32,903 nucleotides of DNA from an uncultured Oscillospiraceae bacterium (lineage in GTDB: Bacteria > Bacillota > Clostridia > Oscillospirales > Oscillospiraceae). Under the pieces are notes generated by a model. That model was given only the letters and a program-made list of their open reading frames with translations, had not been told where the DNA came from and searched no databases. The translations under genes were made by a program, and so were the position numbers. Below, piece by piece: positions 14,974 through 22,889 of the stretch (the first letter of the stretch is position 1; each line of letters opens with the position of its first letter). The stretch lies in NCBI GenBank assembly GCA_947626265.1, contig CANQRM010000029.1:1-32903 (forward strand). The letters run 5' to 3'.

Positions 14974-15870
14974 ATGCCTATGGGACCTTCTCCCCGAAAA
15001 AAAGCCCCGCTGATCGTGGTCATCGTGCTGGCCATCGCGGTGCTGTGCGCGCTGGCGGTGCTGGCGGCATGCTACTTCCGCCTCTCCCCCGGCCGGCCCC
15101 CTTCTCCCAAGGCCACCCCGGCGGTCACCCAGTCCGCCATATTCGTCACACCGGAGCCCACCCCCGTGCCCACACCCACGCCGACGCCGACCCCCACGCC
15201 CACACCGACCCCCTCTCCCACCCCGGAGCCCACTCCCGTGCCGGTGGAGCTGGGCGAAACGGAGGACGCGGGCCAGGAGTATATCGACAGGATCGTATTC
15301 CTGGGCGACAGCTCCATCTACTGGCTGGCGGGCCACGGCATCCTGCCCTTCACCCAGGTGTGGACGGACGCGGAGGGCACCATGAGCCTTTTCAACGTGC
15401 CCATCGACCCCATCCGGTACTTTGACCCGGCCACGCCGGACACGGCGGAGAGCCTGCTCATCCCCGAGTGCGCCGCCCGGAGAAAGCCGGATATCCTCCT
15501 CATCACCCTTGGTCTCAACGGCATCGCCATGCTGGACGAGCAGCAGTTCAGGAGCTACTACACCGATATGCTCTCCCAGATACAGGCCGCCAGCCCCGAC
15601 ACGAAGATCATCCTCCAGTCCATCCTCCCCGTGATGGACAGCCGGGTGCCCCGGGGCATCAGCAACGAGAAGATAGATACCGCCAATCAGTGGATATACT
15701 CCATAGCGGAGCAGATGGGCGTGCGCTACCTGAACTCCCAGCCCGCGGTGGAGGACGAGAACGGCCATCTCCGCTCCGACTACAACGACGACCTGGCCAT
15801 GGGTATCCACATGAACCCCACGGGCTTTGAGGCCCTGCTCCAGCACATCCGCACCCACGCCTGGCTGTGA
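14974..15870 (+). CDS. Membrane-anchored SGNH/GDSL hydrolase-like protein, copy 1
   Basis: First of three tandem paralogues; 298 residues. A short basic start is followed by a membrane helix (about 12-33), a long Thr-Pro stalk (roughly 55-88, almost pure TP repeats) and an extracellular SGNH domain. The nucleophile block is FLGDSS (~residue 110), block III is LGLNG (~180) and the terminal histidine lies in GIHMNPTGF (~277). In copies 2 and 3 the residue three before the histidine is the expected aspartate (DGIH, DGYH); here it is methionine (AMGIH), so the catalytic triad may be incomplete, although DD lies slightly upstream. Such enzymes usually de-esterify wall glycans or other surface polymers. 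The ATG at 14974 has GGAGAG at good distance; a second ATG follows two codons later. Confidence 0.82.
   Translation: MPMGPSPRKKAPLIVVIVLAIAVLCALAVLAACYFRLSPGRPPSPKATPAVTQSAIFVTPEPTPVPTPTPTPTPTPTPTPSPTPEPTPVPVELGETEDAGQEYIDRIVFLGDSSIYWLAGHGILPFTQVWTDAEGTMSLFNVPIDPIRYFDPATPDTAESLLIPECAARRKPDILLITLGLNGIAMLDEQQFRSYYTDMLSQIQAASPDTKIILQSILPVMDSRVPRGISNEKIDTANQWIYSIAEQMGVRYLNSQPAVEDENGHLRSDYNDDLAMGIHMNPTGFEALLQHIRTHAWL
15155..15245 (+). repeat. Thr-Pro codon repeat (stalk of SGNH copy 1)
   Basis: Near-perfect tandem units of CCSACS type encode about 15 TP dipeptides. Low complexity, prone to length variation by slippage; similar tracts occur in the other exported proteins of this window. Confidence 0.8.
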
Positions 15871-15895
15871 CGACGATACAAAGGAGAAAGACGAT

Positions 15896-16786
15896 ATGAA
15901 CAGCCGCTCCCGCGCCGGTTTTTACGTGGTATGGACCCTGGCCATTCTGGTGTGCCTGGCCCTGTGTGTATTCATTTTAGTATTTTTCTCCGTGGTGAAG
16001 GGCTCCGCCCCCGCGGCGGAGGTATCCCCCGCTCCCGCGGATATAACGGCCCTGCCCGACGACGGCAGCGCGGTTCCCCAGGACGGGATGCAGGACATGA
16101 CCCAGCCGGTGGATGTGACAGATGTGCCCGTCACCGACACCCCCGCTCCCACGGACGTGCCCCAGGCCTCCACGGTCCTGGCGGAGACGGCGGACCTGGG
16201 CCAGGAATACCAGGACAAGATCGTGTTCCTGGGCGACAGCACTACCTACGGCCTGATGAGCTACGGCGTACTGCCCAGCTACCAGGTCTGGGTGCCGGCC
16301 AGCGGGACATTGAGCCTCTTTAACTGGGAGATCGAGACCATCGACTACTACGGCCGGGACGGGTCCAACCAGACCCTCTCCATCGCGGACTGCGCCGCCA
16401 CGGGCCAGCCGGAATACCTGGTCATCACCTTGGGCATCAACGGCATCTCCATCCTGAACGAGGACCAGTTCAAGGACTACTACCGCCGGCTTGTCCAGGC
16501 CATCCAGGCCGCCAGCCCCAACACCCGCATCATGTGCCAGTCCATCTATCCCGTCATCGACTCCATGACCTCCTCGGACATCTCCAACGCCAAGGTGAAC
16601 GCCGCCAACGGCTGGATACAGGACGTGGCGGAGGAGCTGGGCGTGCGGTACCTGAACACCCATGACTCCCTGACAGACGGGAACGGCCAGCTCATCAAGG
16701 AGCTGAACTCCGGCGACGGCATCCACGTCACCCCCGCGGGCTATGAGCGCATTTTGGAATACGTCCGCACCCACGGCTATCAATAA
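15896..16786 (+). CDS. Membrane-anchored SGNH/GDSL hydrolase, copy 2
   Basis: 296 residues: basic start, membrane helix (about 9-31), an extracellular linker richer in D, V, P and T than in copy 1, then the SGNH domain from ~residue 100. FLGDST (~112) carries the serine, LGINGI (~180) the block III asparagine, and GDGIHVTPAGY (~274) the Asp-His pair, so the triad looks complete. It is closely similar to its neighbours over the whole catalytic domain (shared VWVPASGTLSLFNW-like segment and FKDYYR). The ATG at 15896 has AAAGGAG ten bases upstream; the open frame extends back to 15827 inside copy 1, but that part is not homologous. It is 25 bases after copy 1, so the three genes form one transcription unit. 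Substrate unknown; a wall acyl ester is likely. Confidence 0.87.
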   Translation: MNSRSRAGFYVVWTLAILVCLALCVFILVFFSVVKGSAPAAEVSPAPADITALPDDGSAVPQDGMQDMTQPVDVTDVPVTDTPAPTDVPQASTVLAETADLGQEYQDKIVFLGDSTTYGLMSYGVLPSYQVWVPASGTLSLFNWEIETIDYYGRDGSNQTLSIADCAATGQPEYLVITLGINGISILNEDQFKDYYRRLVQAIQAASPNTRIMCQSIYPVIDSMTSSDISNAKVNAANGWIQDVAEELGVRYLNTHDSLTDGNGQLIKELNSGDGIHVTPAGYERILEYVRTHGYQ

Positions 16787-16804
16787 AGGAGCATCCTTTC
16801 TATT

Positions 16805-17632
16805 ATGGCTTCTCCCTCTTCCCGCGGCCGCCGGAGGCGGCCCCCGTATCTGACGGCAGTTCTCTGTCTGGTGACATGCGCGGTCTTTATCGGCGTCGTC
16901 TATCTGCTGGCCGGCGACCGGAGCGGTCATCCCGCCGCCGTGCCCACACCCACTGTTCCCGCTGCTACAGATGTACCCACGCCTGTGCCCACCCCCACGC
17001 CGTCTCCGCCCACCGTTCTGGAGCAAACGGAGGACGCCGGCCAGGAGTATATCGACAGCCTGTATTTCCTCGGCGACAGCATCACCTATCAGTTGGCAAG
17101 CAACCATTTTGTCCCCTTCACCCAGGTTTGGGTCCCAAAGATAGGCACGCTGAGCCTGTTCAGCTGGGCCATATCCGATATAAACTACTACCCCAAGGAC
17201 GACCCGGACAACCCCCGGGAGATGTCCATCGCGGATACCGCCGCCGCCTGCAAGCCGGAGTATCTGGTCATCACCCTGGGCATCAACGGCGTGGCTTTGC
17301 TGGATGAGGCGGAGTTCAAGGACTACTACCGGAGCCTGATCGAGACCATCCTGGAAAACAGCCCCGACACGAAGATCATCTGCCAGTCCATCTTTCCGGT
17401 GGTGGAGAGACTGACGCCGGAGGGCATCACCAACGCCAACGTGGAAAAGGGCAACCAGTGGATCCTGGACGTGGCAAAGGAGACCGGCACTCGCTACCTC
17501 AACACCCATGAGGTGCTGACGGACAGTACCGGCGGCCTGATCCCCGACTATTCCCCCTGGGACGGCTACCACGTGACCACCGACGCCTACGAGGTGATCC
17601 TTCAGTACATCCGGACCCACGCCTACCGGTAA
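16805..17632 (+). CDS. Membrane-anchored SGNH/GDSL hydrolase, copy 3
   Basis: 275 residues, shortest of the trio. After an R-rich start (RGRRRRPP) comes a membrane helix (~16-37), a PTPVPTPTPSPP stalk and an SGNH domain with FLGDSITY (~90), LGINGV (~157) and DGYHVTTDAY (~252). The serine, asparagine, aspartate and histidine expected of the family are all present. It shares the EDAGQEYID entry segment with copy 1 and the FKDYYR segment with copy 2, consistent with serial duplication. AAGGAG overlaps the copy 2 stop region at 16786-16791, 13 bases before the ATG. A strong terminator 15 bases after its stop ends the operon. Probable extracellular esterase on the wall; substrate not deducible. 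Confidence 0.87.
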   Translation: MASPSSRGRRRRPPYLTAVLCLVTCAVFIGVVYLLAGDRSGHPAAVPTPTVPAATDVPTPVPTPTPSPPTVLEQTEDAGQEYIDSLYFLGDSITYQLASNHFVPFTQVWVPKIGTLSLFSWAISDINYYPKDDPDNPREMSIADTAAACKPEYLVITLGINGVALLDEAEFKDYYRSLIETILENSPDTKIICQSIFPVVERLTPEGITNANVEKGNQWILDVAKETGTRYLNTHEVLTDSTGGLIPDYSPWDGYHVTTDAYEVILQYIRTHAYR

Positions 17633-17646
17633 AAGAATCCGCATCT

Positions 17647-17681
17647 CCCTCCCGGGCATAGAATGGCCGGGAGGGTTTTTC
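17647..17681 (+). terminator. Terminator of the SGNH operon, overlapping the next ribosome site
   Basis: CCCTCCCGG (17647-17655) pairs with CCGGGAGGG (17667-17675), followed by TTTTTCT. The 3' arm contains GGGAGGG, which is also the only ribosome-binding sequence for the ATG at 17683. Confidence 0.85.
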
Positions 17682-17682
17682 T

Positions 17683-18168
17683 ATGGACGATCTCATACGG
17701 GAGAGCATGGACGGCTTTGACGAGGTGTGGCGGCGGGTGACCGGCAAGCCCGGGACCGGCTGCGCCGAAAGAACATACACGGCGGAGGACATGCTTGCCC
17801 CACTCATAGCCGGGGAGGCCTGCGCCGCCCAGGTGAGCGCGGCGCTGGCGAGGATCTGTCAGGGCCAGACACGGCAGGTCCTGGCCCGTCACGCGGCCGG
17901 GGCCAAAGCGCGGCTGCGCCGCCTGCGGGCGGAATACTTCATCGCCGGGGGCGCTGCCGCCCCGGACCCGGGGCCGTGTCCCATGACGGAGGGGCGGCAG
18001 GCCGCCCTGCGGCGGCTCTATCTGGACGCTGTGGCCCTGACGGACCGCTATGAAAAGGCCGCCGGAGCGGCGGCCGACGACGCGCTCAAGGAGGCTCTCG
18101 ACGCCTTTGCCCGGGAAAGTGAGCTCAGGGCCCGGGAGCTGCGGGCGCTGCTGGTGGCCAGCTTCTGA
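17683..18168 (+). CDS. Small all-helical protein, ferritin-like in appearance, uncharacterised
   Basis: 161 residues, almost entirely predicted helix, with no signal peptide or membrane segment. The segment LIAGEACAAQVSAALARICQG...RHAAGAKARLRRLRAEYFIAGG resembles the helix pattern of ferritin-like/rubrerythrin-type four-helix bundles (an E near the start of one helix, H and E about 30-40 residues later). The full set of di-iron ligands (ExxH pairs) is not evident, so a metal site may be eroded. Confidence in the ferritin idea is low. Its ribosome site lies inside the terminator stem of the preceding SGNH operon, so expression from upstream would require the hairpin to open. I see no separate clear promoter. 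The gene is convergent with the next, sharing a bidirectional terminator. Confidence 0.65.
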   Translation: MDDLIRESMDGFDEVWRRVTGKPGTGCAERTYTAEDMLAPLIAGEACAAQVSAALARICQGQTRQVLARHAAGAKARLRRLRAEYFIAGGAAAPDPGPCPMTEGRQAALRRLYLDAVALTDRYEKAAGAAADDALKEALDAFARESELRARELRALLVASF

Positions 18169-18179
18169 AAACATAAGAA

Positions 18180-18207
18180 AACGGCCGCTGCTCACGCAGC
18201 GGCCGTT
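18180..18207. terminator. Bidirectional hairpin between convergent genes
   Basis: AACGGCCGCTG (18180-18190) and CAGCGGCCGTT (18197-18207) form an 11-bp stem with a 6-base loop. It lies 11 bases after the plus-strand stop and 6 bases after the minus-strand stop; A-rich and T-rich flanks are modest. Confidence 0.7.
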
Positions 18208-18213
18208 CGGTAT

Positions 18214-18588
18214 TCAAAACAGCGACGTCTGCTCCGGCGCCGGGGGCCGGATGACGCCCAAGCGGATGAACACGGGATAGAGATAGCTTGCCCCGAAGGT
18301 GCCCAGCTTCTTGGGCCCCTCCACGCTCCCGCCCAGCTCCAACGCCTTGTGAAAAGCCATGAATACGGTGCTCTGGGTGATGCTCTTCTCCTTGCGGCTG
18401 ATGAACATCTCCCCGCCCAGGGCCCCGTCCCGCCGTTCCCGGATACTATACGTGAAGGCCAGGCCCTTGGCCGTATAGAACATCTCCCCCTGCCAGGCGA
18501 TCAGCGCGTCCCACAGCGCACTGTCCCTGTCGCCTTCCCCGTCCAATGCCGCGCGCAGCGCCTTATCCGCCTGTTCTCTCGTCAACAC
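18214..18588 (-). CDS. Conserved hypothetical protein, ~124 residues
   Basis: The open frame extends to 18720 but the upstream part covers a terminator and promoter. I place the start at the GTG at 18588, ten bases after an AGGAGG ribosome site. The protein begins (M)LTREQADKALRAAL and contains AKGLAFTYSIR, GEMFISRKEKSITQSTV and a GPKKLGTFGASYLYPVFIRLGVI block. It looks like a small globular alpha/beta protein of a family I associate with Clostridia but cannot name; no catalytic motif is obvious. The pattern of SRKEKSITQSTV could suit DNA binding, but this is speculation. It has its own promoter on the minus strand and faces the helical protein gene. Confidence 0.75.
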   Translation of the reverse strand: MLTREQADKALRAALDGEGDRDSALWDALIAWQGEMFYTAKGLAFTYSIRERRDGALGGEMFISRKEKSITQSTVFMAFHKALELGGSVEGPKKLGTFGASYLYPVFIRLGVIRPPAPEQTSLF

Positions 18589-18611
18589 GACATTTTTCCC
18601 TCCTTTTTTCC

Positions 18612-18640
18612 AGCGTAACACATATCCAGCCGGAGGGCAA
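18612..18640 (-). promoter_or_regulatory. Promoter of the 124-residue protein gene
   Basis: On the minus strand TTGCCC (18635-18640), 17 bases, TACGCT (18612-18617). It starts immediately after the T run of the preceding terminator. Confidence 0.5.
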
Positions 18641-18673
18641 GATAAAAACAGGGACCGCCTTGGGCGGTCCCTG
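18641..18673 (-). terminator. Terminator of the beta-helix surface protein gene
   Basis: CAGGGACCGCC and GGCGGTCCCTG (18649-18673) form an 11-bp stem with a 3-base loop; on the minus strand it is followed by TTTTTATC. It lies 19 bases after the surface protein stop. Confidence 0.9.
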
Positions 18674-18691
18674 GTTCTATCTTGTATCGTT

Positions 18692-21600
18692 TTATCCTCT
18701 CTTCCGCCGCATGGCCACATAGGCCAAGCCGCAGCCGGAGGCCGCCAGCATCAGCGTCCAGGGCAGGAGGCTGGTCTCGTCCCCGGTCTTGGGAGCCTTC
18801 TTATCGCTGCCGGAACCAGAGCCGCTGCCGCTGCCGGAACCCGAACCGCTGCCCGAACCGGAGCCGCTGCCTGAGGCAGGGATGGGCGTGGGGGTAGGCC
18901 GCGCGGTGGGCCTGGGCGTAGGCGTGGCGGTGGGGTCCTTCTCCACGGTCACAGGTCCGGCCAGGGTATTGGCCCTGATCTCCGTGGCGGGAGAGCCGTT
19001 CTTCATGAACCGGTAGCCGCTGGCCAGCAGGTCGCGGACCTCGGTGCCGGCGGCGGTAGCCACCGCCGCGGTGCCCTCAAAGGTGCCGCCGTACAGAGCC
19101 ACATACCGGGGGATGGTGGTCATGATGCCGTATTTCACGCCGGAGACGGTGCCGCCGGAGACGTTCACCTTGCCGCCCCGGGCGTACACGGCCCAGCCGT
19201 CGTCGCCGGTGCAGCGGATGGTGCCGCCGGTCATGTTCAGCGTGCCGCTGGACATGAACACGCCGTTGTAGGGGCTGGTGATGGTGCCGCCGCTGAGAGT
19301 GGCGGCGCTGCGGTTGCTGTTCACCAGACCGTACCTCTCGCCCTCCACGGTGCCGCCGGAGATATTCACCGTGCCGCCGGCCGCGGACAGGGCCGTGCCG
19401 GTGGCCTCTACCCTGCCGCCGGTGATGCTCACCGTGCCGGCAGCGGCGGATATGCCGTACTCATCGCCCCGGACCGTGCCGCTGGCGATGGTCAGCCGGC
19501 CGCCGGTGACGGAGATCGCGCTCTCGCCCAGACCCTGCAGGGCATAGGGCCCGGTCAGGGTGATGTCGTCGCCCTCCTCCACCGTGACAGGCTCTTCCGC
19601 CTCCACGTTGGACAGAAGCTGGATGGTGGACAAACCGCCCTTGGCGGCCGCCCACGCCTCGGCGAAGGTGTCATACTCCACGGACTCGCCGCCGATGATG
19701 ACCCGGGCCGCCTTGGGCCCCGCCACCCGCAGGACGCTCACCGTGCCGGCCAGGCTGTCGCCGGACACGTCCTCGATCTGGGTCTCGTCCTGCATGTACA
19801 CGCAGCCGCTCTGGAGCATGACGCCCACGGACTGGTCATCGGCGGTCTTCACGGCGAACTCGCCGGTGAAGGTGCCGCCGCCCAGGGCCGCGGTGGTGGG
19901 GTCGCTGGCCTGGATGCCGTAGCGCTTGCCCTCGATGGTTCCGCCGGTGACGGTGCAAAGGCCGCTGGACACGTAGATGCCCCAGCCTCTGTCCTCGCCG
20001 ACGCCCTTGATGGAGCCGTTTTTGACCTCCAGGGTGCCGCCGAACAGGCACGCGCCGTTGTAGCCGCTCTCGATGACGGTCTCTTCCCCGTCGATGACGG
20101 CCTCGCCGTCGCTGACGTACGCGCCGTAGGTGTCCGTCGTCAGCTTGCCGCCGGTGATATTCACCTTGGCGCTGTTCACGCGCACGCCGCAGTTGGAGCT
20201 GATCTCGCCGCCGGATATCTCCGCCTCGGCGTCATCGGCCAGGGCCACGCCGTAGGTCTCGCCGGACACGGCGCCGCCGGTCATGGCGACCTTGCTTCCG
20301 TTGATGGCCCGGATGCCGTTGGCCCCGCCGGAGACGGTGCCCGCGGAGAGAGTGACCTCGCCGCCGTCGGTATAGATGCCGCTGCCGTCGCCGGTGCCGT
20401 AGATAGCGCCGCCGCTGACGGTGAGCGTGCCGCCCTCGGTGACGGTGACGCCCCAGGCCGACTGCTCGGCGGTGCCGGAGACGGTGCCGCCGCTGATGAC
20501 GGCGGTGCCGCCGGTGAGATACATGCCGGTATAGCCGCTGGTGACGGTGCCGTCCGTGACGGTCACGGTGCTGTTGGTGCCCGTGACGCCATAGCGGTTT
20601 GCGATGACGGTGCCGCCGCTGATGGTCACGGTGCCCCCGGCGGAGGCACGGATGCCGAAGTCGGCGCCCACGATCTCGCCGCTGGCCACGGTCAGACTGC
20701 CGCCGGTCACGCTTATGACGCTGGCGCCGGTGCCGGTGACGGAATAGTCGCCGCCAGCGAAGGTGACCGCGTGGCCCGTCTCCAAGGTCAGGGGCGCGGT
20801 CACGGTCACGTCGCCCAGGAGGGTGACGGTGGCGCTGTCCGCCGCTGTGGCGGCGGCCCATGCCTCTTCGATGGTATCATATTCGGTGGTGGTGCCGGAT
20901 ACGGTCACCGACGCGCCCAGGCCCGCCGCGATGGTCCGCACGGACACGGTGCCGGGCAGATAGTCGGCGCTCACGTCCTCGACCACCGCGCCGTCCTGCT
21001 TGTATTCATAGCCTTCGGCCAGCAGCTGGCCCACGTTCAGGTCGCCGGGCACCGCCACGGCGGCCTCGCCGCCGATGTACACGCCGCCGCTCAGGGTCAC
21101 GGCCATGGGGTCGATGGCGTACAGGGCCGCGTAGCCGCTGGTAAAGGTGCCGCCGCTGAGGCTCACCGCCCCGTGGGTCCCCAGGTCTACCGCAGCGGGC
21201 AGCGCCACGCCGATGGCCTGGTCATCCACGCCCTCGGTATCGTTCACCACGCTCACGGCGTAGGTCTCGCCGGTGACGGCGCCGCCGCTGACGGTGACGC
21301 TGCCGGCCGCCAAAATGCCGTAGGTCCCGCCGGTGATCTCGCCACCGGTGACCTCCAGCACGCCGCCGTCCTCCACGGCCACGGCCGTGCCGGACGCGTT
21401 CACCGCGCCCCCGGCGATGGTCAGAACGCCGCCGGCCTGCACCTGCAGCAGAGCCCCCTCCGTCTCACCGGAGAGGATGAACTCGCCGCCGTCCAAGGTC
21501 ACATTCTCCCCGCCGGCAACGACCAGCGGCTCCGTGACGGCGGTATCCTCCGTCATGGTGACAGTGCCGCCCTGGGCCTTTGCCTCGGCCCAAAGCTCCG

Positions 21601-22645
21601 TAAAGGTCTTTTTGACCTCTTCCTTCTTCACGCTCACCGCGCCGGTGAGGCTGGCCACGGCGGCGTCCTCCACTCTCTCGCCCTCCCGGACGAAGTAGCC
21701 GCCCGCGCCCAGCAGGCTGTCCACGGTCCGTCCGTCCCCGGCGGCGATGGCCGCGTCGGTGCCCGCAAAGGCGCCGCCGGTGATATCGGCCTCAAGGGCC
21801 CCGGCCGCATACAGGGCCGTATGCTGGCCGGATACGGCGCCGCCGGTGACGGTGAGTTTCCCGCCCAGGGCGCGGATGCCGTCGCCCGCGGCCTGGATCT
21901 GGCCGTCGGTGAGCTTCAGCTCGCCCTCGCCGCTGACCACCACCGCGGCCAGGGCATTGGGGTCGTATTCCTCATAGGTATGGTCCTTCAGAAGCGCCTC
22001 GGAGATAGTCACGCTCACGCTGACGCCGGCCAGGGTCAGCTTGCCGCCGGTGACCTGGATGGCGTTTTTATCCTCCGCGCTGATGGTATAGCCGCCGGCC
22101 AGAGTCACATCCCCCGCCGCCATGACCAGGGGCGCGCCCAGATGCGCGTCCTTCATCAGGGTCACGGTGGCCTTGTCGGCCGTCTGGGCCAGGGCCCAGG
22201 CCTCCTCCAGGGTATCCGCGGTCTTCTTCTCACCGCTCACGGTCACCTCGGCCGCATAGGGGCACGCGGTCACCTCGGGCGTGGGTTCAGGCGTCTCCGC
22301 GGGCTCCTCCACAGGCTCAAAGGTGGGCTCGACGAAGGGCTCCTCCGTCTCCGCAGGGGCCTCGGTCTCCGGGACCTCCGTCTCCACGGGCTCCTCGGTC
22401 GTCTCCGGCTCCTCAGAGGGCACAGCCGTCTCCACGGGCGCCTCCGTATCCGCGGGGGCTTCCGTCTCAGGGGCCGCCGTCTCCACGGGAGGGTCCGTCA
22501 CCTCCGGCGCAGTCTCGGGAGCCGCCGTCTCCACAGGCGTCTCCGTCACATCCGGCAGGGCGGTATCCTCCGCCGCCAGCGCGCCGGCCGCCTGTCCGGC
22601 CAGCAGCACCAGACTAAGCACGAGCGCAAACAGCCTTTTCTTCAT
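18692..22645 (-). CDS. Giant wall-anchored surface protein with four beta-helix modules
   Basis: 1317 residues from the ATG at 22645, preceded by AGGAGGAG. A signal peptide (1-25, ending ALAAE) is followed by ~100 residues of acidic Thr/Pro/Glu repeats (ETAAPET type). Four homologous modules then begin near residues 133, 347, 580 and 982. Each opens with a DTxEEAWAxA-type helix and TVTLLxD strand, continues as a ladder of short repeats (SGGTVxG, YGI, VTVSGG) typical of a right-handed parallel beta-helix, and closes with a short LLxxGYxxxxxG and LxGTVSV unit. A PTPRPTARPTPTPIP stalk, a run of SG dipeptides and a sorting signal follow: APKTGDETS, a hydrophobic helix and RRKRG. The sorting signal has A instead of L (non-canonical LPxTG). 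Likely a sortase-anchored adhesin or glycan-binding protein; no polysaccharide lyase active site was recognised. Confidence 0.87.
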   Translation of the reverse strand: MKKRLFALVLSLVLLAGQAAGALAAEDTALPDVTETPVETAAPETAPEVTDPPVETAAPETEAPADTEAPVETAVPSEEPETTEEPVETEVPETEAPAETEEPFVEPTFEPVEEPAETPEPTPEVTACPYAAEVTVSGEKKTADTLEEAWALAQTADKATVTLMKDAHLGAPLVMAAGDVTLAGGYTISAEDKNAIQVTGGKLTLAGVSVSVTISEALLKDHTYEEYDPNALAAVVVSGEGELKLTDGQIQAAGDGIRALGGKLTVTGGAVSGQHTALYAAGALEADITGGAFAGTDAAIAAGDGRTVDSLLGAGGYFVREGERVEDAAVASLTGAVSVKKEEVKKTFTELWAEAKAQGGTVTMTEDTAVTEPLVVAGGENVTLDGGEFILSGETEGALLQVQAGGVLTIAGGAVNASGTAVAVEDGGVLEVTGGEITGGTYGILAAGSVTVSGGAVTGETYAVSVVNDTEGVDDQAIGVALPAAVDLGTHGAVSLSGGTFTSGYAALYAIDPMAVTLSGGVYIGGEAAVAVPGDLNVGQLLAEGYEYKQDGAVVEDVSADYLPGTVSVRTIAAGLGASVTVSGTTTEYDTIEEAWAAATAADSATVTLLGDVTVTAPLTLETGHAVTFAGGDYSVTGTGASVISVTGGSLTVASGEIVGADFGIRASAGGTVTISGGTVIANRYGVTGTNSTVTVTDGTVTSGYTGMYLTGGTAVISGGTVSGTAEQSAWGVTVTEGGTLTVSGGAIYGTGDGSGIYTDGGEVTLSAGTVSGGANGIRAINGSKVAMTGGAVSGETYGVALADDAEAEISGGEISSNCGVRVNSAKVNITGGKLTTDTYGAYVSDGEAVIDGEETVIESGYNGACLFGGTLEVKNGSIKGVGEDRGWGIYVSSGLCTVTGGTIEGKRYGIQASDPTTAALGGGTFTGEFAVKTADDQSVGVMLQSGCVYMQDETQIEDVSGDSLAGTVSVLRVAGPKAARVIIGGESVEYDTFAEAWAAAKGGLSTIQLLSNVEAEEPVTVEEGDDITLTGPYALQGLGESAISVTGGRLTIASGTVRGDEYGISAAAGTVSITGGRVEATGTALSAAGGTVNISGGTVEGERYGLVNSNRSAATLSGGTITSPYNGVFMSSGTLNMTGGTIRCTGDDGWAVYARGGKVNVSGGTVSGVKYGIMTTIPRYVALYGGTFEGTAAVATAAGTEVRDLLASGYRFMKNGSPATEIRANTLAGPVTVEKDPTATPTPRPTARPTPTPIPASGSGSGSGSGSGSGSGSGSGSGSDKKAPKTGDETSLLPWTLMLAASGCGLAYVAMRRKRG
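18806..18873 (-). repeat. Ser-Gly dipeptide repeat tract
   Basis: About eleven SG dipeptides, encoded by imperfect 6-base units, sit just before the sorting signal as a flexible wall-spanning linker. Prone to length variation. Confidence 0.8.
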
Positions 22646-22835
22646 GTGATCTCCTCCTGAGCTGGTCTCGATGGGTCGAATATCGTCAGCACTAGATGTT
22701 GGGCCATGAGCCCGCATATCATGGGCTTTATACCACATCATAACGAGGCCAGTTTAACATAAAACCATTCAAAATGCAATAGCAGAACGCTGCCAACATG
22801 TGCCATCGGCGTAAAAATTAATAAATATGTAACAA
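22646..22835 (-). promoter_or_regulatory. Upstream region of the beta-helix protein gene, no convincing promoter
   Basis: Minus-strand candidates such as TATAAA (22728-22733) lack a good -35 box. An inverted repeat, GGGCCATGAG with CATGGGC (22701-22728), lies in the probable leader and could be an operator or hairpin. I see no gene here. Confidence 0.3.
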
Positions 22836-22862
22836 ACGGGCGCACACTGTCGGCGCGCCCGT
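22836..22862 (-). terminator. Terminator of degV
   Basis: ACGGGCGC and GCGCCCGT (22836-22843 and 22855-22862) form an 8-bp stem, 27 bases beyond the degV stop. On the minus strand TTTGTT follows. Confidence 0.6.
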
Positions 22863-22889
22863 CTTTATATTGAATTATGTCAACTGATT

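Noticed and set aside
18806-18873. CRISPR-like short tandem repeats
   Set aside because: The repeats are 6-base coding units for Ser-Gly with no spacers, inside an intact reading frame.
20771-22660. Plus-strand open frame of 629 codons opposite the beta-helix protein
   Set aside because: Low-complexity G/H/R/A-rich antisense of a repetitive coding region, with no domain or start signal.
22728-22756. Promoter TAAACT-17-TATAAA for the beta-helix protein
   Set aside because: The -35 box matches poorly and other weak options exist nearby, so no promoter was called.
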